A stretch of DNA of 48,085 nucleotides, from NCBI RefSeq assembly GCF_000971475.1, contig NZ_DF967538.1, positions 1-48,085 of the forward strand. The letters run 5' to 3'. Source of the stretch: Sulfuricella sp. T08. Lineage in GTDB: Bacteria > Pseudomonadota > Gammaproteobacteria > Burkholderiales > Sulfuricellaceae. How positions within the stretch are numbered: position 1 is the stretch's first letter; each line of letters opens with the position of its first letter. Shown here piece by piece: positions 1-7,838 of this stretch. A program made the translations under genes and the position numbers. A model generated the notes under the pieces. It did not search any database and was not told the origin of the DNA. It worked only from the letters and a program-made list of their open reading frames with translations.

Positions 1-2
1 GC

Positions 3-77
3 CGTCACAGTTACACCGATGGCGATTCTCCGGTAGAGTTCGAAAAGAAGTATTTCAACCGGCTCGAAAGTGTCTAG
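3..77 (+). CDS. IS3-family transposase, C-terminal end (partial)
   Basis: An open frame enters from the left window edge and stops at the TAG at 75-77. Its 24 residues include RHSYTDGDSPVEF and end in FNRLESV. This is the usual C-terminal tail of IS3-family OrfB (DDE) transposases, where an RxHS(Y/L)xG...SPxxFE segment follows the catalytic core. The catalytic residues and any OrfA lie outside the window, so activity cannot be judged. A candidate right inverted repeat follows directly, which supports reading this as the 3' end of a real insertion sequence. The subgroup is not resolved. Confidence 0.72.
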   Translation, partial: RHSYTDGDSPVEFEKKYFNRLESV

Positions 78-94
78 TGGAGCGGGGCGATTCA
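71..94 (+). mobile_element. Right end of an IS3-family insertion sequence
   Basis: Read on the minus strand, the segment ending at 94 begins TGAATCGCCCCG. This fits the IS3-family rule that terminal inverted repeats start with TGA and are followed by a C-rich block. It overlaps the transposase stop codon, as is common at the right end of these elements. The coding remnant of another gene starts straight after it. The left end is outside the window, so neither the target duplication nor the other repeat can be checked. Confidence 0.6.
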
Positions 95-308
95 GGGTGA
101 TTCGAAGACATTTCAGGGAACCTGGGATATCGAACCGAATCAACATGGCAGCACGATCAAGTTTAAGGGATTGTGGGAACCGGACACCCTGATTCCTTTG
201 TCTATCATTGATCATTTTGCAAAAAACGGCCTAATTGACAGATTCAGTGCAATCGCCGAATTGGCAGAGAAACGCAAAGACATGTTGCCACCCAGTTGCG
301 TAGACTGA
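95..308 (+). pseudogene. SRPBCC (START-like) domain protein, 3' fragment cut by the IS
   Basis: Straight after the IS end an open frame runs to TGA at 306-308, giving about 70 residues with no start codon of its own near the beginning. It contains FQGTWDIEP, a strand pattern (STIKFKGLWEP) and a C-terminal amphipathic helix (LIDRFSAIAELAEKRK). This is the layout of the last strands and long C-terminal helix of SRPBCC/polyketide-cyclase-type proteins. The frame is the same as that of the transposase tail, but the TAG at 75-77 separates them. I infer that the IS inserted into this gene and removed its 5' part from expression. The family call rests on pattern only. Confidence 0.55.
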
Positions 309-714
309 CTGGTATCCGATCCCGAAATGGACTCAGAATCATTCTTTTCAGGGTTGCATCACGCCATCGGCCTACGGAATGGTGCGCACTAATGGCGGCT
401 TTGGAGTGAAGGCTTGATTGTCATGGCACGCAACGGCCGGTCTATATGGATGGCCCGTTCTCAGAGAAAGCAGTCATCTGCTTCGAGCCACTTATCTTAA
501 ACACCGGCAGCAAGCAATCATAGCCGGGTGACCAACTGGCGCCCCTGGACGCTAGTGAGGCCCCCGGTAACCGGTGCCGCACTAGCATACACACAAGGTC
601 CCTTAAACAATTTTCTGTAAGCTAAAAAATGGGGCGACGTTACTCCATGCCTTGTGAAAGGCCATTTGTTTTCAGTGAATCTTCTTTCCTCATTCCGGGG
701 AACACAGCAGATAT
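309..714. other. Non-coding stretch between the IS-damaged gene and the regulator
   Basis: About 400 bases with no convincing gene. Short open frames on both strands have no recognisable domain and no good ribosome binding site. A short stretch around 451-490 reads YMDGPFSEKAVI, faintly like YCII-family proteins, but it is too short to call. The region is probably decayed accessory DNA behind the insertion sequence. Confidence 0.5.
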
Positions 715-1365
715 CTACTGACCACATCCAGACACGCCGTGCCGCATGGCGATTAACGCAGCCTCGGTGCGTGAGCGCACATGCAGTTTTTGCAAGATAC
801 TCGTCATGTAATGCTTGACCGTCTTTTCCGCAAGGCACATGGCCTCACCGATTTCCCTGTTGGTGAGTCCCTGGCTAAGGAGCTTGAGGATTTTGGTCTC
901 GCGCTCTGTCAGTTCGGAATGCGAAGCAAGGGGGAGCGGGCGTGAGAACTCGGTTAGCATATCTGCCGCCAGGGCGGGGGTGACGTAAGCCTCACCATTG
1001 GCCACGCGGCGCGTGATGGCGCGCAACTCGCTTGCGGACACACCTTTTAATACGTAGCCATGCGCCCCGGCTTTGAGTGCTGCCATTAGATTTTCCCGGT
1101 TTTCGGAGACGGTGAGCATCATGATGCGCACTCCCAGTAAACTGGTGGCGATCATTCCGGCAGCCGCGATACCCCCCATTCCGGTCATCGTGACATCCAG
1201 CAGCACCATGTCGGGATGCAAGCGATTCGCCAGTTCCACCGCCTCCTCACCGCTGCCTGCCTGGGCGATCACCTCGAAATCCGGTTCTGTGCCAAGCGAG
1301 TGGGCGACTCCCTCGCGAAACAGGGGATGGTCGTCGGCGAGCAGAATACGGATCGGGCTAGGCAT
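715..1365 (-). CDS. NarL/FixJ-family response regulator
   Basis: A 216-residue two-component regulator. The receiver domain (about 5-120) has the acidic pair D11-D12, the phospho-acceptor D57 in VLLDV, and K107 in YVLK. The C-terminal LuxR-type helix-turn-helix (about 150-205) reads LTERETKILKLLSQGLTNREI, with the typical turn and a recognition helix around EKTVKHYM. The start ATG overlaps the end of the upstream histidine kinase gene by 8 bases, so the two are translationally coupled and almost certainly partners. The nearest divergent target is the cytochrome cluster starting at 3079, and the shared intergenic region carries two short dyads. The signal is unknown; NarXL, DegSU or UhpAB-like roles are all possible. 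Confidence 0.93.
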   Translation of the reverse strand: MPSPIRILLADDHPLFREGVAHSLGTEPDFEVIAQAGSGEEAVELANRLHPDMVLLDVTMTGMGGIAAAGMIATSLLGVRIMMLTVSENRENLMAALKAGAHGYVLKGVSASELRAITRRVANGEAYVTPALAADMLTEFSRPLPLASHSELTERETKILKLLSQGLTNREIGEAMCLAEKTVKHYMTSILQKLHVRSRTEAALIAMRHGVSGCGQ

Positions 1366-2773
1366 GGATCATTTCATCGGTTGATAGAGGGAGCCGGGCG
1401 CTGATACAGGTGCCGCGTCCGGGAGCGGAATCGATTTCAAAGATACCCCCGAGCAGCCGGACGCGCTCGCGCATGAATGTCAGTCCGAGCCGCCCCGCTG
1501 TGGCGGCCGCCTGAGGATCGAAACCGGCACCCTGGTCTGTGATCGTAACCAGTACCTGTCCCACAGCCTGTTGCACATGCACCTGAGGTGCGCCTCCGGG
1601 CGCGTGCCGCCAGCAGTTTGTAAGCGATTCCTGGAGTAGGCGGTATACCGTGATCTTGACTGCAAGTGGCGCCTTATCAAGGGCTTCATCGATCTCAGTC
1701 TTGACCGTTTGCCCGGACACGTGCTCGAAATTGCGCACAGCGTGTCGAGCGGTGTCGGCGAGCGAGAGATCGGCTATGCCAGGCATCGCCAGTCCGGAAG
1801 AAATTCTTCGCACATCCCGAAGCGAGGATTGCAGGGCACCGTGGATGCTGTGAAGGTCTTGCTTAACGCCACCCGGTGACAATCCACAGCTACGGCACGC
1901 GGCAGCAAATTCGTCGAAGCGCATCAGGGCGAAGGCAATAGCTTGCGCCGGTCCGTCGTGCAGGTCGGCGGCGATCCGGAAAAGAAACTCCTCGTTGAGC
2001 GTGGTCGTGCTAACGCCTGCCTCGCGCAACCGTTCGCGCATGTGATCGTTCTCGTCGAGAGAGGAGTGCAGTTGTTGTATCTGGTGGTGCAGGTCGCGCT
2101 GCTGGTCGCGGATGGTATCGTTGGCGCGACGCACCAGACCGAACAGCAACAGGTAGATCGCGAGAGTGATGACCGTGACAAGCAGCCAGCTGCGATGCTG
2201 GGCGGTGCGGATGTCGCGCCCCAGGCTCTCCATCGAGTGATAGAACTCGGCGACCGCAATAATCTCTCCCTGGGTGCCAGAACGGATCGGCACATAGACC
2301 TCGAGCAGTTGTGGCCAGCGCACATGCTCGGGCAGGTTGTCGGCTTCATCGAGATCGCTGATCCGGGCCTGCACTGTACCTGCGAAGGCTGTGGCAAGTT
2401 GCTTCCCGACCGGGAAGCGAAGTCCAATTTGTGCATCGTCGCTGCTGTAGACGATACGCCCGTCTGCGTCCCAGAGTTTGAAGCGAAGCACCTCGCGGTG
2501 TAACGGTCCTTTTACGAAAATCCGGTCGAGCACGGCATGCGTCTCGTTGTCCACTATTCCCCCGCCTGGCCAGTCATGCAGTTGCGCCGCGAAGATACTC
2601 TCCAGGTAAATCGCCGAGATTGCCGCAGCGCGGTCCACCTCGCTGTTTTCGATCTGTCGCCCCAGCCAGGTTCCGATGACTGCCATGCCGATCAAGAGGA
2701 CCGCGATGATCGCCAGCATGAACTGGCGCGAAAAACTCAGGCGGCTGAAGGGTTTCTTTGTGGCTAACGACAT
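1358..2773 (-). CDS. NarX/DegS-type sensor histidine kinase
   Basis: A 471-residue membrane sensor kinase. A membrane segment lies at about 18-38, followed by a periplasmic sensory region of roughly 155 residues. A second membrane segment lies at about 195-215, followed by a cytoplasmic coiled stretch. The HisKA_3 phospho-acceptor motif is at 270-274 (DLHDG, H272). A GHKL ATPase domain follows, with ITDQGAGF as the N-box/G1-like region and a GLTFMRERV segment. The periplasmic region has a PAS/double-Cache feel (WDADGRIVYSS) but no residue that identifies the ligand. It forms an operon with the regulator, which it overlaps by 8 bases. The HisKA_3 class and the LuxR-type partner match each other. 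Confidence 0.93.
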   Translation of the reverse strand: MSLATKKPFSRLSFSRQFMLAIIAVLLIGMAVIGTWLGRQIENSEVDRAAAISAIYLESIFAAQLHDWPGGGIVDNETHAVLDRIFVKGPLHREVLRFKLWDADGRIVYSSDDAQIGLRFPVGKQLATAFAGTVQARISDLDEADNLPEHVRWPQLLEVYVPIRSGTQGEIIAVAEFYHSMESLGRDIRTAQHRSWLLVTVITLAIYLLLFGLVRRANDTIRDQQRDLHHQIQQLHSSLDENDHMRERLREAGVSTTTLNEEFLFRIAADLHDGPAQAIAFALMRFDEFAAACRSCGLSPGGVKQDLHSIHGALQSSLRDVRRISSGLAMPGIADLSLADTARHAVRNFEHVSGQTVKTEIDEALDKAPLAVKITVYRLLQESLTNCWRHAPGGAPQVHVQQAVGQVLVTITDQGAGFDPQAAATAGRLGLTFMRERVRLLGGIFEIDSAPGRGTCISARLPLSTDEMIHA

Positions 2774-2868
2774 CGGAAACCCTCTGTATGTAATCGAGAA
2801 TGCTTGAATAAATCATTTTAACACGCGACGAACGTCATCGCGATTATCCCAATGGTCTGATAAAAATA

Positions 2869-2880
2869 AGACTTTAGTCT
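2869..2880. promoter_or_regulatory. Short dyad AGACT-TT-AGTCT, operator candidate
   Basis: A perfect 5-base inverted repeat separated by TT lies in the divergent intergenic region about 96 bases upstream of the kinase start. LuxR/NarL-type regulators usually bind short inverted repeats of about this size, and one is encoded next door. Function is inferred from position only. Confidence 0.3.
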
Positions 2881-2926
2881 GACTCAATCAAGGCTGATAG
2901 TCCGTTGCGGGGCTGTCTAGTATTTC

Positions 2927-2940
2927 GGATACTTGTATCC
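2927..2940. promoter_or_regulatory. Dyad GGATAC-TT-GTATCC, operator candidate
   Basis: A perfect 6-base inverted repeat around a TT centre lies about 20 bases upstream of a TATAAAAT block. That is a position where an activator of the Cyc2-like operon could sit. It has the same TT centre as the dyad at 2869-2880 but different arms. The link to the NarL-type regulator is an inference. Confidence 0.35.
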
Positions 2941-3078
2941 TAAGGAATTGGAGTGGTGACTATAAAATAGCAACACCCACAAAGTAATACCAAACTATTT
3001 GTAGTGGCCGTACATATTGATTCTAACGATGGTGAACCGGTCTGAGTTGGAAATGGTTGTTTTATGAAAGGGCGGATA

Positions 3079-4575
3079 ATGAATAAATTCACAAAGACGA
3101 TACAACGTAGCGTCTTGCGCAAGGCGGCTCTTGTCTTTGGCCTGCTGGGAATAACGGCGGCGCTATTCCCGGTGGATTCGCAGGCGCTCCCGCTTTTCGC
3201 GCGACAAACCGGGCAGAACTGCGTGGCTTGCCACGCCGGCGGACAATTTCCCGAACTGACGCCCTACGGTCGGTCGTTCAAGCTGACCGGCTACACCATC
3301 GGCGACCGCGTCTCAGTACCGTTGTCGGTAATGGGGCTCGCCACTTACACGAAGGTTCGTGACACTTCCAAAAGCGACAATCCGGCAGGGGATTTCTCTA
3401 AAAACGGGACTGCCCTTGCCTCGGGCGGGAGTCTCTTCCTCGGCGGCAAGATCACCGACAACATAGGCGCGTTCGTACAGTGGACCTACGACAACTTCGC
3501 CGTCCAGAATGCAGATGGCGGTTACTCAGGGCACTCCGGAACCGACAACGTTGACATCCGCTATGCCGATCGGTTCATCGATACGAACAGAGATCTGATC
3601 TTCGGCGTGAGTCTGAACAACAATCCGTCTATTTCCGATCCATGGAATACTGCCGCCGCCTGGATGCAATATGTTCCCGTGCCCAGCCCAACCAGCAGCC
3701 AGTTCATCGATGGGGCCGCCCCATACCCCGGCTTCGGTTCAGGCGGCAATCTCGCTGGCGTTAACCTGTATATGTATTTGAACAAGTTGGTCTATGCGGA
3801 ACTAGGCACTTACCAGACGGCAAATGGGATTTTCTCACCCATGAGTGCGGGCTTGACCGATGCGAGCAGGACAAAACTAAAGGGCGTCAACAATCCCTAT
3901 TGGCGACTGGCGCTAACACACGAATGGGGCCCACATAACATCATGGTCGGCACCTCCGGCATGATCGCACACCTCTACGACGACAACACAAATACATCGG
4001 ATCCAAACAGCGTTTACCGTGTATTGAATACCGGACTCGATGCTCAATACCAGTATATCCTCGATCCTCATACGATCACGGCGCAGGTTGCCTATATGAG
4101 GCAGAGAACAAACTATTCGGCAAATACTGTTGCTGCCAATGTCGGAGCTGGGTCACCTTCTGGCTTTTTTGCCGCCGACGGAAGTACGCTCTTGGCAGAT
4201 CCCAACGATTCCGACACGACCAACACGTTCCGGGGCAAATTAACTTATGTTTATCAGGCGAAATATGGCGGCAGTTTGGCCTACTTCAATCTAACCGGCA
4301 CGACTAACACCGCGCTCCAGACCTCGGGTTACGACGCCACGTCGACGATTGTTGTCGACCCCGCTGTCTCTCGCGTGAACGCCAACCTCTCAGGCAACCC
4401 CGCCACTCGCGGCTTGACCTATGAAGCGTTTTGGATGCCCGTGCAATATGCTCGCGTCGGCGTGCAATACACCGCCTATAGCAAATTCAACGGAGCCACC
4501 GACAATTACGATGGTTTGGGCAGAAACGCGAGTGACAACAATTCGCTCTTTTTCTATGTGTGGGGTGCGTATTGA
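3079..4575 (+). CDS. Cyc2-like outer-membrane cytochrome c-porin
   Basis: A 498-residue exported protein. A signal peptide (about 1-36) ends before LPLFARQTGQNCVACH, with a single c-haem site at 48-52. The next stretch, FPELTPYGRSFKLTGY, together with FARQTG, closely follows the signature of Cyc2-type fused cytochrome-porins. Those have one N-terminal haem followed by a beta-barrel. The remaining ~430 residues alternate polar and aromatic residues and end in aromatic YVWGAY, as outer-membrane barrels do. Characterised Cyc2 proteins take electrons from extracellular Fe(II). The haem motif here is followed by AGG rather than the FQ common in iron-oxidiser Cyc2, so the donor may differ. I chose the ATG at 3079 because GGGCGG lies just upstream; an in-frame ATG exists at 3064. 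It is first in an operon with a c4-type cytochrome and YceI. Confidence 0.75.
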   Translation: MNKFTKTIQRSVLRKAALVFGLLGITAALFPVDSQALPLFARQTGQNCVACHAGGQFPELTPYGRSFKLTGYTIGDRVSVPLSVMGLATYTKVRDTSKSDNPAGDFSKNGTALASGGSLFLGGKITDNIGAFVQWTYDNFAVQNADGGYSGHSGTDNVDIRYADRFIDTNRDLIFGVSLNNNPSISDPWNTAAAWMQYVPVPSPTSSQFIDGAAPYPGFGSGGNLAGVNLYMYLNKLVYAELGTYQTANGIFSPMSAGLTDASRTKLKGVNNPYWRLALTHEWGPHNIMVGTSGMIAHLYDDNTNTSDPNSVYRVLNTGLDAQYQYILDPHTITAQVAYMRQRTNYSANTVAANVGAGSPSGFFAADGSTLLADPNDSDTTNTFRGKLTYVYQAKYGGSLAYFNLTGTTNTALQTSGYDATSTIVVDPAVSRVNANLSGNPATRGLTYEAFWMPVQYARVGVQYTAYSKFNGATDNYDGLGRNASDNNSLFFYVWGAY

Positions 4576-4652
4576 AATCCCTGCTGAAGTTATTACCCGA
4601 AATCGTTATGCCGCATACCCGACATGAACGTCGGAATCTTCGGAGATTCGAG

Positions 4653-5294
4653 ATGAAAAAAATCATTTTAACATTGGCTGTCGGACTAGCCGCAGCCAGT
4701 TCTGGCTGCTCCAACCTCGAGCGCTCGCGTGATCTCGCCAACCCGAATGTTCCCCCGGCGGTGACCGCTGTCCAGGTTTGTTCGAACTGTCATGGTGTTG
4801 ACGGCAATTCCGTGTCGCCGAATTTCCCTCGACTCGCCGGGCAACAGCCAGCCTACATCATCGAACAGATGCAGAACTTCAGAAGCCAGCACCGCTCCGA
4901 CCCGGCCGGCTTTGAATATATGTGGGGCTTAAGCCACCATCTCACCGACGATCAAATCAAGGGACTCGCCGACTACTTCGCCAAGCAGGTTGCGCAGCCC
5001 AACGCTCCCGCCGACGTGCAGCAAATGGCTGCCGGCAAGGAGATATTCGAGAAAGGGTTGCCGGCCAAAGAGGCACCACCCTGCATGGCTTGCCATGGAC
5101 CTAAAGGGGAAGGACTCGCGAGTTTCCCCCGATTGGCGAATCAGCACCGGGACTACCTGGTGAAGCAGCTGCAAGTTTTTCAGAGAACGGATGAAAGGCC
5201 GAATACGCCGATGACACAAATCGCGCACCTGCTTTCCCACGAGGAAATGGAGTCCGTGGCCAGCTATTTGCAGGCGTTTCCCAACGACAAATAA
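4653..5294 (+). CDS. Di-haem cytochrome c4/c553-type protein
   Basis: A 213-residue exported cytochrome with two c-haem sites, CSNCH at 43-47 and CMACH at 144-148. Each sits in a class I cytochrome c fold typical of c4 proteins (FPRLAGQ...YIIEQMQNFR and FPRLANQ...YLVKQLQVFQ). Likely distal Met ligands are in YMWGLSHHLT and NTPMTQIAHLLS. The N-terminus (MKKIILTLAVGLAAASSGC) is a signal peptide. A Cys at 19 allows a lipoprotein reading, though the lipobox is not ideal. The start was set at 4653 by GGAG at 4642-4645. Located 77 bases after the Cyc2-like gene, it is the obvious periplasmic carrier to pass electrons on from the outer-membrane protein. That coupling is inferred. Confidence 0.9.
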   Translation: MKKIILTLAVGLAAASSGCSNLERSRDLANPNVPPAVTAVQVCSNCHGVDGNSVSPNFPRLAGQQPAYIIEQMQNFRSQHRSDPAGFEYMWGLSHHLTDDQIKGLADYFAKQVAQPNAPADVQQMAAGKEIFEKGLPAKEAPPCMACHGPKGEGLASFPRLANQHRDYLVKQLQVFQRTDERPNTPMTQIAHLLSHEEMESVASYLQAFPNDK

Positions 5295-5300
5295 CGGGAT

Positions 5301-5335
5301 TCTGTCTTTACCGGCGGCTCGCCGGTAAAGACAGA
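5301..5335 (+). terminator. Perfect 16-bp hairpin between cytochrome c4 and yceI genes
   Basis: Arms 5301-5316 and 5320-5335 are exact reverse complements around a 3-base loop (GCT). The hairpin starts 6 bases after the c4 stop codon and ends about 10 bases before the yceI ribosome binding site (GGAGG, 5346-5350). No T-run follows, so it is not a classic Rho-independent terminator. It may stabilise the upstream mRNA or act as an attenuator that lowers yceI expression. Confidence 0.55.
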
Positions 5336-5355
5336 TGTCCTCAACGGAGGTTTTC

Positions 5356-5922
5356 ATGAAAAGATATTTAACCGCTTTCGCAGTAATGACCGCTCTGGTC
5401 GCGCCAGCTCACGCTGCCGATAGCTACACCACCGACTCAGAGTTTACCGCCCCGGTTTTCGAAATCACTCATCTGGGTTTCACGACGCAACACGGCCGTT
5501 TTAACAAGACGAGCGGCAAAGTCATGATCGACTTCACGGCCAAGACGGGTAGCGTCGACTTTACGGTCTACACCGAGTCACTCGATATGGGCTGGGGGGC
5601 TTGGGCGAAACATTTAACCAGCGAGGGTTTGTTCAATGTGAAGAAATTTCCGACCATGACTTTCAAATCAGACAAACTGATTTTTGATGGCAACAAAGTT
5701 GTCGCGGCGGAAGGACAATTCACCATGATCGGCGTGACCAAACCCCTCAGGGTTACGGTGAACGGTTTCCAGTGTGGCAGCAACCCGGTGAGCAAGAAAC
5801 CGATGTGTGCCGGAGATGTCACGGCGACCCTCAGGCGCTCTGATTTCGGGTTGACCAAATACATACCGGCGGTTAGCGACGAAGTAAAAATCAACGTCCC
5901 GGTCGAAGCCTACAAGAACTGA
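5356..5922 (+). CDS. YceI-family periplasmic protein
   Basis: A 188-residue protein with a signal peptide (MKRYLTAFAVMTALVAPAHA) and a full YceI lipocalin-like domain. The domain shows FEITHLGFTTQHGRF near the start, VDFTVYTESLDMG, a K-F-P-TMTFKS strand and a C-terminal LRRSDFGLTKYIPAVSDEV. Family members bind isoprenoid/quinone-like lipids in the periplasm, and many sit beside cytochrome genes, often cytochrome b561. The start at 5356 is fixed by GGAGG five bases upstream; the in-frame ATG at 5335 lies inside the hairpin and has no such site. It is the third gene of the Cyc2-like cluster and may supply or sequester a hydrophobic redox cofactor. The ligand is unknown. Confidence 0.92.
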   Translation: MKRYLTAFAVMTALVAPAHAADSYTTDSEFTAPVFEITHLGFTTQHGRFNKTSGKVMIDFTAKTGSVDFTVYTESLDMGWGAWAKHLTSEGLFNVKKFPTMTFKSDKLIFDGNKVVAAEGQFTMIGVTKPLRVTVNGFQCGSNPVSKKPMCAGDVTATLRRSDFGLTKYIPAVSDEVKINVPVEAYKN

Positions 5923-5959
5923 GCGCTTCAAGATTCATGGAGACTACCTTTATTTGAAA

Positions 5960-5980
5960 CAGGCGCGTTGTCCGCGCCTG
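5960..5980. terminator. GC-rich hairpin between convergent yceI and DUF4337 genes
   Basis: CAGGCGCG (5960-5967) pairs with CGCGCCTG (5973-5980) around a 5-base loop. It lies between two converging genes, 38 bases after yceI. Neither side has a strong T-run, so termination efficiency is uncertain. Confidence 0.4.
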
Positions 5981-6079
5981 CTTCGCCCCTCGAAGATCCA
6001 GAGTGGAAATTCAAAAAATCAGGCCCTTTCACTAAATCAATGGGTGAACCCTACACCTGGGTCACGCTTTCAGTATGAC

Positions 6080-6619
6080 CTATGACAAGAAAACAAAAAA
6101 TCCGTCCGCAAAGTACACCAGCCCGACCAGGCCGGCTGCAATCCCGCCATACCAGACTACTTTCTTTTTCAACAGACCGGCAATTGATGAAAGCAATATG
6201 GCAATTTGCAGGTAGATGACTGCCACACCAAATGCCCTGGAATGTATTTGAGCTTCGTCTCGAATGCCTTCGAGTTGTTTCGCTTTTTCCTGAATTTCGG
6301 ATTTCTCTATTTCGTATTTATCCGTCTTCTTTTTGTAATCGGCGATTTTTTCCCTATAAGCAGTTACCACGCTCTCAGGAGCGGAGGTCGGTAGCGCAAG
6401 CTGTTCTATGGCCAGCTTATCTGCTTGCATTTGATAGAGGTAAGATTTGATGCTCTTTGCTTGATAGTACGCCCACTGATCGGAGGCTTGTGATTGGCTC
6501 ATCACAGAACGGGTAGAGAAACCGCCGCCTTTGAATGTGGAGAGCGTAGCGCAAACCGCAAATATCACAGTCGTCAGCGCCAAGTAGTTTAGCCACGCTT
6601 CTTTCTTTTCCTGTGCCAT
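6080..6619 (-). CDS. DUF4337-family membrane protein
   Basis: A 179-residue protein matching the DUF4337 layout. It has one membrane segment near the N-terminus (about 12-30), then the typical SQASDQWAYYQAKSIKSYLYQ stretch and a charged coiled coil (about 60-118) rich in K and E. Two closely spaced membrane segments follow at the C-terminus (about 128-148 and 155-176). The function of the family is unknown. The start codon lies at 6617-6619 with AGGGAAAT upstream on the minus strand. It is on the same strand as the TPR gene but more than 100 bases away. It faces the cytochrome cluster and has no evident functional link to it. Confidence 0.85.
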   Translation of the reverse strand: MAQEKKEAWLNYLALTTVIFAVCATLSTFKGGGFSTRSVMSQSQASDQWAYYQAKSIKSYLYQMQADKLAIEQLALPTSAPESVVTAYREKIADYKKKTDKYEIEKSEIQEKAKQLEGIRDEAQIHSRAFGVAVIYLQIAILLSSIAGLLKKKVVWYGGIAAGLVGLVYFADGFFVFLS

Positions 6620-6736
6620 GGAATTTCCCTCGGATTCATATCTTGTTTATATTCGATCGACTCAAAATGGGGCGGCTCGACTGCAACCCCGGGTTCAATT
6701 TCCTGAGGGCTAATTCGCGAGCTTGGATTGTTATAT

Positions 6737-7576
6737 CTAGCTCCAATCGTCCCCACCACCAACATCTATACTATCGGCAACGCTTGCGTTGTCGTCCCAA
6801 GAGGAGTTGTCGGCAATGCCAAAATCGGCACCACCCATGTTATTGGAAGACGAATCCCAATTATCCGCAACAGGCATGGGCGCATTATTCCCATTCCGAT
6901 TCCCGTCCATGAAGTGATGGGCAAGCGCTTCGCCAGCGACCACGCCCGCACCGACGGCAACACCCGTTGCAAGGCCGGAGACAATGCTTGATCCAATTCC
7001 ACCGCCTGTGGGTGCCATTGACGTGACGCCACCGGCTGCATTAGGCTGACCTGCATAGTGTTGCCCTGTTCCTCCGGTCGGTCCCATTTGATAGTTACCC
7101 ACGGACTGCACTGCATTGCGGGACGTTATGGCTCGCATCACCATGGTGATCACCACTATAGAACCGATGCCCAGCAGTAGCATACCCCACGGGAATCCGC
7201 TGGCGGTTTCTGCATTAACGCGGGTCATCATCTGCGGTCTCTGATGAGAAACAGCAATTCTTGATTTTAGTTCTTGTACAGACTGTGGTTTGGCAAAAGA
7301 AAGCCCGGGATCGAGTCGTTCGGCGGTGTTAAGTTCCTCTTCAGCATTCCCTAATCGTCCTTGTTTTGCCAAAATTTCGGCTTCCACAAAATGTGCCTTG
7401 CCGCTATTGGGGTGATCCTTCAGGACCTTTTCCATCATCCCCTGAGCCTCGTTCAGCTTGCCCGCCTGAGTTGCCTGATAGACCTGATGGAGTGTTGGAT
7501 CACCATCGGCAAAAGCGAGTCCATTCATTAAAAACATCGAGCCCAATAATAATCCATGTATTGTTTTGCTTAACAT
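6737..7576 (-). CDS. Exported TPR protein with glycine/asparagine-rich C-terminus
   Basis: A 279-residue protein with a signal peptide (about 1-23, ending LAFADG). Two to three tetratricopeptide-like helices (about 28-100) include LNEAQGMMEKVLKDHPNSGKA and LGNAEEELNTAERLDPGL. A membrane segment lies at about 130-148. A long low-complexity tail rich in G, N, A and D follows and ends in GGGDDWS. The tail resembles that of proteins in the DUF1542/YgiB-like 'GGDDW' group only in composition. TPRs mediate protein contacts, and the partner is unknown. No operon partner is obvious. Confidence 0.75.
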   Translation of the reverse strand: MLSKTIHGLLLGSMFLMNGLAFADGDPTLHQVYQATQAGKLNEAQGMMEKVLKDHPNSGKAHFVEAEILAKQGRLGNAEEELNTAERLDPGLSFAKPQSVQELKSRIAVSHQRPQMMTRVNAETASGFPWGMLLLGIGSIVVITMVMRAITSRNAVQSVGNYQMGPTGGTGQHYAGQPNAAGGVTSMAPTGGGIGSSIVSGLATGVAVGAGVVAGEALAHHFMDGNRNGNNAPMPVADNWDSSSNNMGGADFGIADNSSWDDNASVADSIDVGGGDDWS

Positions 7577-7774
7577 TTACTATCTCCTGATAAATCTAAA
7601 GTCTCATGTCTATATGAACATTTTGTGGAAGCGCTTTGTTTGCGCGCTTTCTGAGGTCACTAACCAAGGCAAAGCGCATCGAGTTCCCTGGCCCGGGACG
7701 CAACCGCTGTACTCGAGGGAATGGTGGACGGCGTTAATGACTCCATATAACAATTTTAAGCGGCTCAAAGCCAA

Positions 7775-7796
7775 ATCCCCCGGCATGCCGGGGGAT
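7775..7796. terminator. 22-bp perfect palindrome, likely terminator
   Basis: The sequence ATCCCCCGGC with its exact complement forms a 22-base palindrome. It lies about 43 bases downstream of the minus-strand heptad-repeat gene. On the minus strand it is followed by TTTGGCTTT, a weak U tract. This fits a Rho-independent terminator for that gene. Confidence 0.5.
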
Positions 7797-7838
7797 AGCT
7801 AAATTTGCGTCATAATGACGAAGAAACTCATGCGTTGA

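Larger units (their letters stand above)
2774..3078. other. Divergent control region between sensor kinase and Cyc2-like gene
   Basis: About 300 AT-richer bases separate the two divergent operons. They contain two short perfect dyads (separate entries) and an A/T-rich TATAAAAT hexamer-like block at 2961-2968. That block could be a -10 element for the plus-strand cytochrome operon, which would leave a leader of roughly 100 bases. I see no convincing -35 at normal spacing, so activator dependence is possible. Confidence 0.4.

Noticed and set aside
451-520. Possible YCII-family fragment (YMDGPFSEKAVI)
   Set aside because: Only about a dozen residues resemble the family, and there is no supporting frame upstream or downstream.
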